In this document: piece after piece, positions 1-6,119 of the stretch
Position numbering within the stretch: the first letter of the stretch is position 1
Layout: every line of letters starts with the position of its first letter
Assembly: GCA_039800325.1 (NCBI GenBank)
Contig: JBDLQY010000078.1
Coordinates: 1 to 6,119 of the forward strand
Direction of reading: 5' to 3'
Length of the DNA stretch: 6,119 nt
Source of the DNA: SYIM01 sp039800325
GTDB lineage: Bacteria > Pseudomonadota > Gammaproteobacteria > Burkholderiales > Burkholderiaceae_E
The notes under the pieces: model-generated
The model's database searches: none
The model's input: the letters and a program-made list of their open reading frames with translations, nothing else
Told to the model about the DNA's origin: nothing
Made by a program: the position numbers and the translations under genes

Positions 1-481
1 GGCCGCCTTCAAAATTGGAGCGCGCCCCGCAGATTGAGTTTGAATAGATGACCACACCCGTGTCACCAAACGCGACATGCTCGCCCCGGGTGGCCGACAG
101 CACCGTCTGATAGTTGATACAGGTGTCGGTCATGGCCACGCCCAGCGCCTGCAGGGCGTCGATGGTGCGCTGCTCGCGCGACAGCATCCAGTCAGCATGC
201 CCCAGCCGGGCTGCGCACTTGAAGTCGGTACCACGCGGATCGGTGATGGTGGGCACCCGCAGGCGGCCACTACGGTCAGGGCTGGCTGCCAGCGATTCAA
301 GCCACTGCACGCCCGTCTCGCCCAGACTCTCAGTGTCGGCCATCACATGGGCTTGAGTCACCGGTACAAAATCGGCGGCGCCAAAGAACTCACCGACCAT
401 TTTCTGGTGGGCCAGTGCCTGGCGGGGGACTTCCCCAAACTCACCGGCCAGCATGGCCTGCTCTTCATCATTCAGATTCAT
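1..481 (-). CDS. Aconitase X (AcnX/DUF521) catalytic domain protein, N-terminal part, cut by window edge
   Basis: AcnX proteins are aconitase-superfamily dehydratases. Characterised members are bacterial cis-3-hydroxy-L-proline dehydratase and archaeal phosphomevalonate dehydratase, both cytosolic. The frame opens with ATG at 481-479 and stays open for 160 codons to the left edge; the rest of the protein is missing. Family hallmarks are a start resembling LxxEEQAMLAGEFGE (residues 3-17), a GAADFVPVTQAHV stretch (34-46), RVPTITDPRG (75-84), and YSNSICGARSNFEGG (146-160), the counterpart of the usual YANSVLGARTNxxGG. Cysteines lie at 89, 121 and 151. Oddly, the usual TC(T/A)PY motif reads TCINY (120-124): the Cys and Tyr are kept but the Pro is lost. 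An AGGA Shine-Dalgarno 9 bases upstream supports this start. The gene follows the GMC gene after 117 bases and is probably the last visible member of the operon. The family is secure. The substrate is unknown; hydroxyproline is possible, but nothing else here points to it. Confidence 0.87.
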   Translation of the reverse strand, partial: MNLNDEEQAMLAGEFGEVPRQALAHQKMVGEFFGAADFVPVTQAHVMADTESLGETGVQWLESLAASPDRSGRLRVPTITDPRGTDFKCAARLGHADWMLSREQRTIDALQALGVAMTDTCINYQTVLSATRGEHVAFGDTGVVIYSNSICGARSNFEGG

Positions 482-598
482 TCAACACGTTCCTGTTTCA
501 AGTAGGCATGAAGCGGCCAGTGGTGTCCAGTGTGAGCCGTAGCACGACGTCTGGGCTGCGGTAACAAGACGTACGGTCCGCGCGGCGTCATGACGACA
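482..598 (-). other. Intergenic spacer between GMC dehydrogenase and AcnX genes
   Basis: This 117-base spacer is the longest gap in the window. No hairpin followed by a T-run is visible in the minus-strand direction, so I see no intrinsic terminator. A TTGTTA hexamer could serve as a -35 element, but the region about 17 bases downstream (TGCTAC) is a poor -10 box. The only clear site is the Shine-Dalgarno just before the AcnX ATG. The spacer could hold an unrecognised internal promoter or simply be transcribed leader. I can find no small ORF worth calling. Confidence 0.5.
491..494 (-). promoter_or_regulatory. Ribosome binding site for AcnX gene
   Basis: AGGA on the minus strand sits 9 bases before the ATG at 481. 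This supports that ATG as the start rather than the internal ATG at codon 10. Confidence 0.6.
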
Positions 599-2203
599 TC
601 AGATGGCGGCCGCGTCTTCTCGGATCATGTCAGCCGCTTTCTCGGCAATCATGATGGTCGCTGCATTGGTATTGCCCGACACCAGGGTAGGCATCACCGA
701 GGTGTCGACTACACGCAGACCTTTTACGCCATGCACGCGCAGACGAGGATCGACCACCGCCATCGCATCAGTACCCATGCGGCAGGTGCAGGACGGGTGA
801 TAGCCGGAAGACCCATGCTGCCGCACGGCGTCCAGAATATCGCTGTCTGACTGCATCGCGGGGCCCGGCTGAATCTCTTCCTGGATGTAGGACGATAGCG
901 TTGGTGTAGCCGCCATTTTTCTGACCAGTCGCGCGCCTTCGATCATGAGTCGCTGATCAAGTTCGGTGGAAATATAGTTGGGCAGCATCGCCGGTGCCTG
1001 CATGGGGTCGTTGGAGCGTATCCACACCCGTCCGCGACTGGTGGGTCGCATTGGGTAATAGGCGATCGTAAAGCCCGGAAACGGATGCGGCGCAGCGCCA
1101 CGCTCGGGCGCGCTGACGGTACTCATAAACAGCTGCATATCGGCCGATCGCGATTCAGCCAGCACCTTGGTGATAAGGGCCGCAGTCATAACGCCGATGG
1201 CCAGCGGCCCCTGGCGAAACAGCACATAGCGCAGGCCCGTGCGCATCTTGGACCACAGCGTGCGCAGATCGTCATTGGTGGTGACCGGCCGGGTGCAGCG
1301 GAACATAAACCGAAGCGCCAGATGGTCCTGCAGGTTTTCGCCGACGCCGGGCAGGTCAGCAATGGTGGGGATGCCATGCTCAGCCAGGAGCGCGGCTGGA
1401 CCAATACCCGAAAGCTGCAGCATCTGTGGCGACTGCAGGGCGCCCGCCGACAGCAGCACCTCGCGCGCGGCTGTGACGCTATGCTGGGCGCCGTTCTGGA
1501 TGAAACGCACCCCGGTGGCCCGTTGACCCTCAAAGGTGATGGCGGTGACATGCGCGCCGGTTTCTATGCGCAAATTGCTTCGGCTTTTTGCCGGATTCAG
1601 ATAGCCAACGGCAGCCGAGCAGCGCCGCCCGTTACGGGTGGTGAGTTGCAGATAGCCAGCACCTTCTTGTGAAGCGCCGTTGAAGTCATCGGTCGGCGGA
1701 ATGCCGATTTCGCCGGCAGCGCGCACGAAGGCGTCCGGCAATTCGCCGCGACCCGCCACGTCGGATACCGCTAGCGGACCGTCTGCACCGTGGTAAGGAT
1801 TGGCACCGCGCGAGTTGGACTCAGACTTGATGAAGTAGCGCAGGGTTTCGCGCGCGTTCCAGCCAGTGGCCCCCAGCGATTCCCACTCGTCGAAATCCTC
1901 TGCCTGCCCCCGGATCTGAATAAGTCCGTTGATCGAGCTTGAGCCCCCCAACACCCGGCCTCGAGGCCAGTAAACCTTACGTCCGCCCATGTACGGATCG
2001 GGCTCAGTCCAGAAGCCCCAGTTCAGCTCGGGATGGTGCATGGTTTTGCCGTAGCCGATAGGCACGTGAATCCACGGATAGCGGTCGGGTGGGCCCGCCT
2101 CGAGCAACAGTACCCGGTGTTTGCCGTCTTCGGTCAGCCGGTTGGCCAGCACGCAGCCCGCCGAGCCGGCGCCGATGATGATGTAGTCGTATGTGGCGCT
2201 CAT
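599..2203 (-). CDS. GMC-family FAD-dependent alcohol dehydrogenase (choline dehydrogenase-like)
   Basis: Flavoprotein of 534 residues, a normal full length for bacterial GMC oxidoreductases (BetA, AlkJ and polyethylene-glycol-dehydrogenase types). The family oxidises primary or secondary alcohols with FAD. The N-terminus carries the dinucleotide-binding GAGSAG (11-16), with the ribose-binding Glu35 in LLLEAG. GMC signature 1 lies around 81-104 (GRVLGGSSSING) and signature 2 at 254-268 (GALQSPQMLQLSGIG). The C-terminal catalytic region has His469 in HPSCTCRMG and a GNTNAAT motif (510-516), whose Asn513 matches the His-Asn pair of choline-oxidase-type enzymes. No signal peptide is seen, so it is probably cytosolic or loosely membrane-associated. 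Its ATG overlaps the SDR stop codon (ATGA, 2203-2200), implying coupled translation. Dehydrogenase is more likely than oxidase given the catabolic context, but the sequence does not decide this. The operon suggests it oxidises an alcohol group of the imported compound. An automated betA label would be unsafe, because no betaine genes are present. Confidence 0.93.
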   Translation of the reverse strand: MSATYDYIIIGAGSAGCVLANRLTEDGKHRVLLLEAGPPDRYPWIHVPIGYGKTMHHPELNWGFWTEPDPYMGGRKVYWPRGRVLGGSSSINGLIQIRGQAEDFDEWESLGATGWNARETLRYFIKSESNSRGANPYHGADGPLAVSDVAGRGELPDAFVRAAGEIGIPPTDDFNGASQEGAGYLQLTTRNGRRCSAAVGYLNPAKSRSNLRIETGAHVTAITFEGQRATGVRFIQNGAQHSVTAAREVLLSAGALQSPQMLQLSGIGPAALLAEHGIPTIADLPGVGENLQDHLALRFMFRCTRPVTTNDDLRTLWSKMRTGLRYVLFRQGPLAIGVMTAALITKVLAESRSADMQLFMSTVSAPERGAAPHPFPGFTIAYYPMRPTSRGRVWIRSNDPMQAPAMLPNYISTELDQRLMIEGARLVRKMAATPTLSSYIQEEIQPGPAMQSDSDILDAVRQHGSSGYHPSCTCRMGTDAMAVVDPRLRVHGVKGLRVVDTSVMPTLVSGNTNAATIMIAEKAADMIREDAAAI

Positions 2204-2916
2204 GTGCGTGTGTATCCGCCGTCGATGGGAAGATTCTGCCCGCTGATGTAGGTATTCTCCGGACTGGCCAGCCAGGCAACGAAGGCCGCAATCTCCGAAG
2301 CTTGCGCCAGGCGTCGCATCGGTACCTGCGCGACCAGGGCTGCGATCTGTTCAGGGGTGTTGACGCGCCTGAGTAGTTCAGTGTCGACAAAGCCAGGCGA
2401 GACGCAGTTGACCAGAACACCATCGGCGGCTACTTCGGCTGCCAGGGCGGCACTGAATCCATCCAATCCGAACTTGCTTGATGCATATGCCGCTCGGCCT
2501 GAGATAGCGCGCAGGCTCCAGATGGACGCGATGTTGATGATTCGACCCCAAGCGCGCGCTCGCATCGAGGGAACCAGGGCGCGGCTCAGGGCGATGGGAG
2601 CGAGCACATTGACGCGATGCAATCGCTCATAGTCGGCCAGCGTAATATCGCTGGCTGGACCCAGTCGGTTCATACCGGCGTTGTTGATAAGAATATCGGG
2701 GGCTTCATCGGCCATGGCCAGCGCGAAACCGGATGTGGCCTGTAGATCGTCGAAATCAATGGCGCGATACTCGCAGCCCGCAGGGGCAGATCCGTCGGAC
2801 TGGCGACCCGTGACAATGACTCTGGCGCCCATGTTGATCAGCCGCAGCGCGACCGCTTCGCCGATACCGCGCGTACCGCCGGTCACCAGGGCCAGCCGGC
2901 CGTCAAGTGGCCCCAT
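2200..2916 (-). CDS. Short-chain dehydrogenase/reductase (classical SDR)
   Basis: NAD(P)-dependent oxidoreductase of 238 residues, slightly short but within the classical SDR range (about 240-260). Cofactor motif TGGTRGIG lies at 12-19 and the structural NNAG at 78-81. The catalytic tetrad is complete: Asn103, Ser131, Tyr144 and Lys148 (YASSK). The SPGFVDTE segment (near 190) and the C-terminal GQNLPIDGGYT are typical of FabG-like and sugar/polyol dehydrogenase-like members. Arg16 in the glycine loop and Arg38 after the second strand lean towards NADP(H), but this is only a tendency. The start overlaps the aldehyde dehydrogenase stop by one base (TAATG), with a strong GGGGAGAG site upstream. 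The stop overlaps the GMC start (ATGA). In this setting it probably interconverts a hydroxyl and a carbonyl on a pathway intermediate. It could equally be a FabG-type 3-oxoacyl reductase by sequence, but the operon contains no fatty-acid genes. Confidence 0.94.
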   Translation of the reverse strand: MGPLDGRLALVTGGTRGIGEAVALRLINMGARVIVTGRQSDGSAPAGCEYRAIDFDDLQATSGFALAMADEAPDILINNAGMNRLGPASDITLADYERLHRVNVLAPIALSRALVPSMRARAWGRIINIASIWSLRAISGRAAYASSKFGLDGFSAALAAEVAADGVLVNCVSPGFVDTELLRRVNTPEQIAALVAQVPMRRLAQASEIAAFVAWLASPENTYISGQNLPIDGGYTRT

Positions 2917-4340
2917 TAGCGCGGCTCTCCCCGCCAGTGCACGGACTTCTGGATGCTGAGCTCATAAAGCATCTCTACACCGTAGCCGTGCCCGATGCCA
3001 CTGGCCTTAAACGGCTCTGAGGTAGAGCCGGGTGCGCGGCCTCTCATGGTGTTGATCTTGATCATGCCCGCCTGAATCGACTGCAGCGCTTTGATGGCCC
3101 GCGGTGCCGACGTGGTGCAGACAATGGCGGCCAGTCCGTAGGTGCAATCATTGGCCAGTACGATGGCCTCGTCGAAATCGTCAAAGGGAATGACGGGGGC
3201 GATGGGGCCAAAGGTTTCTTCCTCCATCAGCAGCATGTCGCGGCGGATACCGGTCATGACGGTAGGCGGAAAGAAAAAGCCGGCTCGTCCAAGTCGGCCG
3301 CCGCCGCAGTGAACCTGGGCACCCGCGCCAACGGCCTGCTTGACCTGCTCTTCGACCTTGCCCAGCTGAAGGTGGTCTACCAGCGGGCCCATCTGCGTGC
3401 CGGCCTCCAGGCCATCGCCCAGACGCAGGGTCCGTGATTCTTCGACCAGAGCAGCTATGAAAGCGTCCATGACGCTGCGATGCACGTAAATACGCTCGGT
3501 CGAGGTACAGATCTGACCGGCGTTGGTATACGTGGCCTCGGCAGCTAGGCGGGCTGCCGCCTTAATGTTGACGGTCTCATCGACGATCAGCGGATCTTTG
3601 CCGCCTAGCTCGAGCACGCATTTTTTAAGCATGCGTCCGCAGGTTTCGCCAATACGACGCCCCGTTCTTTCGCTGCCGATGAAGGCAACCACGTTGATCG
3701 CTGGGTGCACCACCAGAGGCTCGCCGGCATTGGGGCCATCGCCCAGCAGCAGGTTGACCACGCCTGGTGGCAGCGAGGCGAAGCAGCGCTCGACCAGCAT
3801 ACGCGAAGACAAAGGTGTTTTTTCGGAGGGTTTCCAGACTACGGTGTTGCCCACGACCAGATTGGGAATCACGTTACCGATGCCGGTCATGATGGGATAG
3901 TTCCAGGGCACGATACAGGCAGCAACGCCCCGGGCCTGGCGGTGCTGAAACACGAGTTCGCCAGCGGGTGCGCCTTCATAGCCACTGCGCAGATGCACAC
4001 CCAATTCGGCAAAGGAATTCAGCAGGTCGATCGCGGCGTTGATTTCCCCTCTGGACTGGGCCAGGGTTTTGCCGTTTTCCTGCGTGAGCAGCCGCGCCAG
4101 ATCCTCCAGCTGAGCCTGCATAGCCACGCCGATCTTTTTGAGCGCGTTCTTGCGCTCGGTGGGCGAGAGTGCCTCCCAGCCGGGTTGTGCCCTGATGGCA
4201 GAGGCGGTAGCGCGCTCGGCGTCGGTACGATGTCCGCGTGGAATCGTGTCCAGGGTCTGCTCATTGGCCGGATTGATGATGGCGATAGCCTCGCTGCTTT
4301 CGCTGGCAACGGCTTTGTTATCGATCCAGTGCGTTTGCAT
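2916..4340 (-). CDS. NAD(P)-dependent aldehyde dehydrogenase, succinate-semialdehyde dehydrogenase-like
   Basis: Aldehyde dehydrogenase superfamily enzyme of 474 residues (usual 450-500) that oxidises an aldehyde to a carboxylate in the cytosol. All catalytic landmarks are present: Asn147 in PWNYP (oxyanion hole), Lys170 and Glu173 in WKPSE (cofactor binding), the FIGSERTG glycine segment (220-227), the general base Glu244 in LELGGKD, the nucleophile Cys278 in NAGQICTSTE, and Glu375 in EEETFGP. The short N-terminus and the general look of the motifs resemble the GabD/Sad group more than betaine-aldehyde or CoA-acylating enzymes. Specificity cannot be read reliably from the sequence. An AAGGA site 9 bases upstream supports the ATG at 4340. 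The gene lies 50 bases after the ABC ATPase and overlaps the SDR by one base. It likely handles the aldehyde made by the downstream GMC or SDR enzyme, or a semialdehyde further along the route. Confidence 0.94.
   Translation of the reverse strand: MQTHWIDNKAVASESSEAIAIINPANEQTLDTIPRGHRTDAERATASAIRAQPGWEALSPTERKNALKKIGVAMQAQLEDLARLLTQENGKTLAQSRGEINAAIDLLNSFAELGVHLRSGYEGAPAGELVFQHRQARGVAACIVPWNYPIMTGIGNVIPNLVVGNTVVWKPSEKTPLSSRMLVERCFASLPPGVVNLLLGDGPNAGEPLVVHPAINVVAFIGSERTGRRIGETCGRMLKKCVLELGGKDPLIVDETVNIKAAARLAAEATYTNAGQICTSTERIYVHRSVMDAFIAALVEESRTLRLGDGLEAGTQMGPLVDHLQLGKVEEQVKQAVGAGAQVHCGGGRLGRAGFFFPPTVMTGIRRDMLLMEEETFGPIAPVIPFDDFDEAIVLANDCTYGLAAIVCTTSAPRAIKALQSIQAGMIKINTMRGRAPGSTSEPFKASGIGHGYGVEMLYELSIQKSVHWRGEPR
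2925..2932 (-). promoter_or_regulatory. Ribosome binding site for SDR gene
   Basis: GGGGAGAG on the minus strand lies 8 bases before the ATG at 2916, inside the last codons of the aldehyde dehydrogenase gene. It fixes the SDR start and shows the gene can recruit ribosomes itself, beyond the TAATG coupling. Confidence 0.65.
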
Positions 4341-4390
4341 ATTTTCGGGTCCTTGAGCGGTCGCGGCCGCCGTGGCGGGTCTGTGTGCGT
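4341..4390 (-). other. Short spacer between ABC ATPase and aldehyde dehydrogenase genes
   Basis: This 50-base gap has an eight-base GCGGCCGC palindrome (4363-4370) that does not extend into a longer stem and has no T-run after it, so it is not a convincing terminator. It marks the break between the transport and enzyme parts of the operon. Confidence 0.5.
4350..4354 (-). promoter_or_regulatory. Ribosome binding site for aldehyde dehydrogenase gene
   Basis: AAGGA on the minus strand sits 9 bases before the ATG at 4340, a textbook distance. It supports the chosen start and independent initiation after the preceding gap. Confidence 0.7.
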
Positions 4391-5449
4391 TCAGTCGGCG
4401 AGACGATCGCCCGTGGCGGCATCAAACAGATGCAAGCGATCGGCATCGATTCGGATGCCGATTCGAGCGCCCTCGGTCACACGGTTGCGTGCCGCTGTTT
4501 TAGTGCGCAGGGTCTGGCCACCCAAGTCGAGATCGATGATGACATCTTCGCCCAGCAGCTCACACAGTGTGACGGTGAGCTGCGTGCCCTGCGGGTCAAG
4601 CTGCACGTCAGAGGGCCTGATGCCCAGGCGCAGCTCACGCTCCCCACATGCCAGCCCCGGCACAGGCACGGTGGTCTGGCCAATGGTGACGAAGCCTGGG
4701 CGAACTCGAGCCGGAAGCAGATTCATCGCGGGGTTGCCCAGAAAGGCCGCAACCGCGGCCGTGGCAGGCCGCTGGAAAACCTCTTCAGGTGCACCGATCT
4801 GCACAATGCGGCCGTCCATAAATACCGCCATGCGGTCGGACAGTGACATGGCCTCTTCCTGGTCGTGCGTCACGTAGACGGCGGTGACATCCAGTGATCG
4901 CTGCAGGCGTTTGAGTTCGGCACGGGTTTCGACGCGAAGCTTGGCATCAAGATTGGATAGTGGTTCATCGAGAAGAAACAATGCAGGTTTACGCACGATG
5001 GCCCGGGCGAGCGCGCAGCGCTGCTGCTGCCCGCCCGACAGCTGCCCGGGTCGACGGTCGAGCAGGTGATCAATTCGGACGCGCGCGGCCGCCTCACGGA
5101 CGGCTACCTGGATTTCCTGTGACGGCGTGCGGATCATCTTCAAGGGAAAGGCGATGTTGTCGAACACCGTCATATGCGGGTAGAGCGCATAGCTTTGAAA
5201 AACCATCGCAATGTCGCGATCACCCGGTGGCGCGAGCGTCGCGTCTACGCCGTCCAGCCACACCTCGCCCTCTGTGGCTGTCTCAAGCCCCGCGATGATG
5301 CGCAGCGTGGTCGTCTTGCCTGATCCGGACGGGCCCAATAACGAAAAAAATTCGCCGGGCGCGATGCTGAGATCGACATCGCGCAGCACGCGGGTTTCTC
5401 CAAAGGATTTCCCCACCCCCGTGAGTCGGACTGCTCCGCGTTTGGTCAT
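4391..5449 (-). CDS. ABC transporter ATP-binding protein, MalK/UgpC type
   Basis: Cytoplasmic ATPase subunit of 352 residues that would power a carbohydrate- or polyol-type (CUT1-like) ABC importer. The nucleotide-binding domain has Walker A GPSGSGKTT (39-47), Q-loop Gln85, signature LSGGQQQR (137-144), Walker B LFLLDEP (157-163), D-loop SNLD (165-168) and switch His195 in VTHDQEEA. The C-terminal third (about 245-350) is the MalK-type OB/TOBE domain, with the typical GIRPSD motif (276-281). Homodimers of this type serve importers for maltose, glycerol-3-phosphate, trehalose or sugar alcohols. The frame is open upstream to 5572, but the ATG at 5449 is preferred: it gives the canonical family N-terminus (MTKRGAVRLTGVGKSFG), and the permease stop overlaps it as ATGA. 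The longer start would add 41 low-complexity Arg-rich residues lying over the permease gene. The ligand is not readable from an ATPase. Confidence 0.95.
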   Translation of the reverse strand: MTKRGAVRLTGVGKSFGETRVLRDVDLSIAPGEFFSLLGPSGSGKTTTLRIIAGLETATEGEVWLDGVDATLAPPGDRDIAMVFQSYALYPHMTVFDNIAFPLKMIRTPSQEIQVAVREAAARVRIDHLLDRRPGQLSGGQQQRCALARAIVRKPALFLLDEPLSNLDAKLRVETRAELKRLQRSLDVTAVYVTHDQEEAMSLSDRMAVFMDGRIVQIGAPEEVFQRPATAAVAAFLGNPAMNLLPARVRPGFVTIGQTTVPVPGLACGERELRLGIRPSDVQLDPQGTQLTVTLCELLGEDVIIDLDLGGQTLRTKTAARNRVTEGARIGIRIDADRLHLFDAATGDRLAD

Positions 5450-6119
5450 CTGCGTCCCGTTCCCTTCACTGCACCGGCCGACAGGCCTGCGACGATATGT
5501 TTTTGTGCGGCGATGCCCAGTACGATGACTGGCAGCATGGCGATCAGAGCGGCTGCCGCAAGCTGTGCCCACTGTGTTTGCTCGGTGCTGATGTAGTTGT
5601 ACATGGCCACAGTGACGGGGCGAACCTGCGCGCCACCCAGCACCACCGCAAACAGAAACTCATTCCAGGCATTGAGAAAAACGAAGATGACGGTCACCGC
5701 GATGGCGCCACGGGCCTGCGGCAGCACCACGTACCAGAAAGCCTGCCAGTGACTGGCGCGATCAATAAGCGCAGCCTCTTCCATCTCGCGGGGAATATCC
5801 TCGAAATATGAAATCAGAAGCCACACTGCAAAGGGCAGCGAAAAGGTGAGGTAGATGATCACCAGCGCCTGATAGCTATCCATCCAGCCCACGCGGTTGA
5901 TGATCAGAAAGTACGGAATGATCAGTCCGATGGGCGGCACCAGTTGTGTAGCCAGCACATAAAAGCTGAGCGGGCGTCGGCCTGGCATGCGCAGGCGGGC
6001 AAATGCATAGGCAGCGGGCACCGCAATCACGATGGTCAGGACCGTGGTCAGAACCGCGACGATGACGCTGCTGACCAGGTTAGGTACGATATTGGTGGGA
6101 CCAGTCAGTACGGCGACAA
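5446..6119 (-). CDS. Carbohydrate-type ABC importer permease (MalG family), N-terminus missing
   Basis: Inner-membrane permease subunit of a binding-protein-dependent importer. The frame reads from the right edge (first full codon at 6117) for 223 residues to a TGA at 5448-5446; MalG-type proteins are usually 270-300, so about 50-70 N-terminal residues lie outside. Hydrophobic segments are visible at about 12-40, 52-74, 80-103, 136-160 and 183-204 of the visible part. The EAA loop that docks on the ATPase is at 114-133 (EAALIDRAS, ending in VLP). The C-terminus GLSAGAVKG is characteristic of the family. Arg120 replaces the Gly normally seen in the EAA motif. A GTG at 6030 is not the start, because open hydrophobic coding continues to the edge. 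The overlapping ATPase start (ATGA) marks the two as partners. A second permease (MalF-type) and a solute-binding protein are expected upstream, outside the window. Confidence 0.93.
   Translation of the reverse strand, partial: VAVLTGPTNIVPNLVSSVIVAVLTTVLTIVIAVPAAYAFARLRMPGRRPLSFYVLATQLVPPIGLIIPYFLIINRVGWMDSYQALVIIYLTFSLPFAVWLLISYFEDIPREMEEAALIDRASHWQAFWYVVLPQARGAIAVTVIFVFLNAWNEFLFAVVLGGAQVRPVTVAMYNYISTEQTQWAQLAAAALIAMLPVIVLGIAAQKHIVAGLSAGAVKGTGRR

Larger units (their letters stand above)
1..6119 (-). other. Probable single operon: ABC importer, three oxidoreductases, AcnX
   Basis: All six genes share one strand. Junctions, in order of transcription, are ATGA overlap (5449-5446), 50-base gap, TAATG overlap (2918-2914), ATGA overlap (2203-2200) and 117-base gap. 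No terminator or strong promoter is visible between them. Both ends of the operon lie beyond the window, so its regulator and promoter cannot be seen. Co-transcription is inferred from the spacing alone. Confidence 0.75.

Noticed and set aside
77..505. 142-codon plus-strand open frame near the left edge
   Set aside because: It is antisense to the AcnX gene, which carries clear family motifs on the minus strand; no recognisable domain.
482..598. Possible sigma-70 promoter (TTGTTA ... TGCTAC) before AcnX
   Set aside because: The -10 candidate matches the consensus at few positions; too weak to annotate.
1085..1672. 195-codon plus-strand open frame inside the GMC gene
   Set aside because: Antisense shadow of a gene with all GMC signatures; no supporting motif.
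599..4340. Choline-to-betaine pathway (betA/betB) from the GMC and ALDH pair
   Set aside because: Family resemblance only. The importer is of carbohydrate type, an SDR lies between the two genes, and no betI or betT-like gene is present.
4363..4370. GCGGCCGC palindrome between ATPase and ALDH genes
   Set aside because: Only eight bases, arms do not extend and no T-run follows; common by chance in GC-rich DNA and not a terminator.
3705..4877. 390-codon open frame on the plus strand
   Set aside because: It lies antisense to the aldehyde dehydrogenase and ABC ATPase genes, which have complete catalytic motifs. Its translation has no family motif, and long antisense frames are expected in GC-rich coding DNA.
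5450..5572. Upstream extension of the ABC ATPase start to 5572
   Set aside because: The extra 41 residues are Arg-rich, overlap the permease coding sequence and are absent from the family; the ATGA-coupled ATG at 5449 fits.
6028..6030. GTG as permease start codon
   Set aside because: The same frame stays open to the window edge and encodes a hydrophobic membrane segment, so the gene is simply truncated by the window.

Overview
The window is a stretch of compact bacterial DNA with fairly high GC. All six recognisable genes lie on the minus strand, so transcription runs from high to low coordinates. No RNA gene, mobile element, CRISPR array or plus-strand gene can be supported. The gene families and the tightly overlapping starts and stops suggest a Gram-negative proteobacterium with a large catabolic repertoire. 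A Burkholderiales (Alcaligenaceae-like) or related soil/aquatic lineage is my guess, but nothing here fixes the taxon.

In transcription order: (1) the C-terminal three quarters of a MalG-type ABC importer permease, cut by the window's right edge (6119-5446); (2) a complete MalK/UgpC-type ABC ATPase (5449-4391); (3) an aldehyde dehydrogenase (4340-2916); (4) a short-chain dehydrogenase/reductase (2916-2200); (5) a FAD-dependent GMC-family alcohol dehydrogenase (2203-599); (6) the first 160 residues of an aconitase X (AcnX, formerly DUF521) protein, cut by the left edge (481-1). Three of the five junctions overlap (ATGA, TAATG, ATGA). The other two gaps are 50 and 117 bases, with no convincing terminator or promoter, so this reads as the middle of one operon. 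The solute-binding protein, the partner permease and any regulator probably lie beyond 6119.

Taken together, the genes suggest uptake and oxidative catabolism of a small hydroxylated compound. An ABC importer of the sugar/polyol/glycerol-phosphate class brings it in. GMC and SDR enzymes would oxidise alcohol groups, the aldehyde dehydrogenase would take an aldehyde to the acid, and AcnX would dehydrate a hydroxy-acid-like intermediate. The family assignments are firm. The substrate and the order of steps are inference. The most unusual element is the AcnX member: its conserved Cys-Thr-Pro-Tyr-type motif is altered, and it sits with alcohol-oxidation genes, with no hydroxyproline gene visible in the window.
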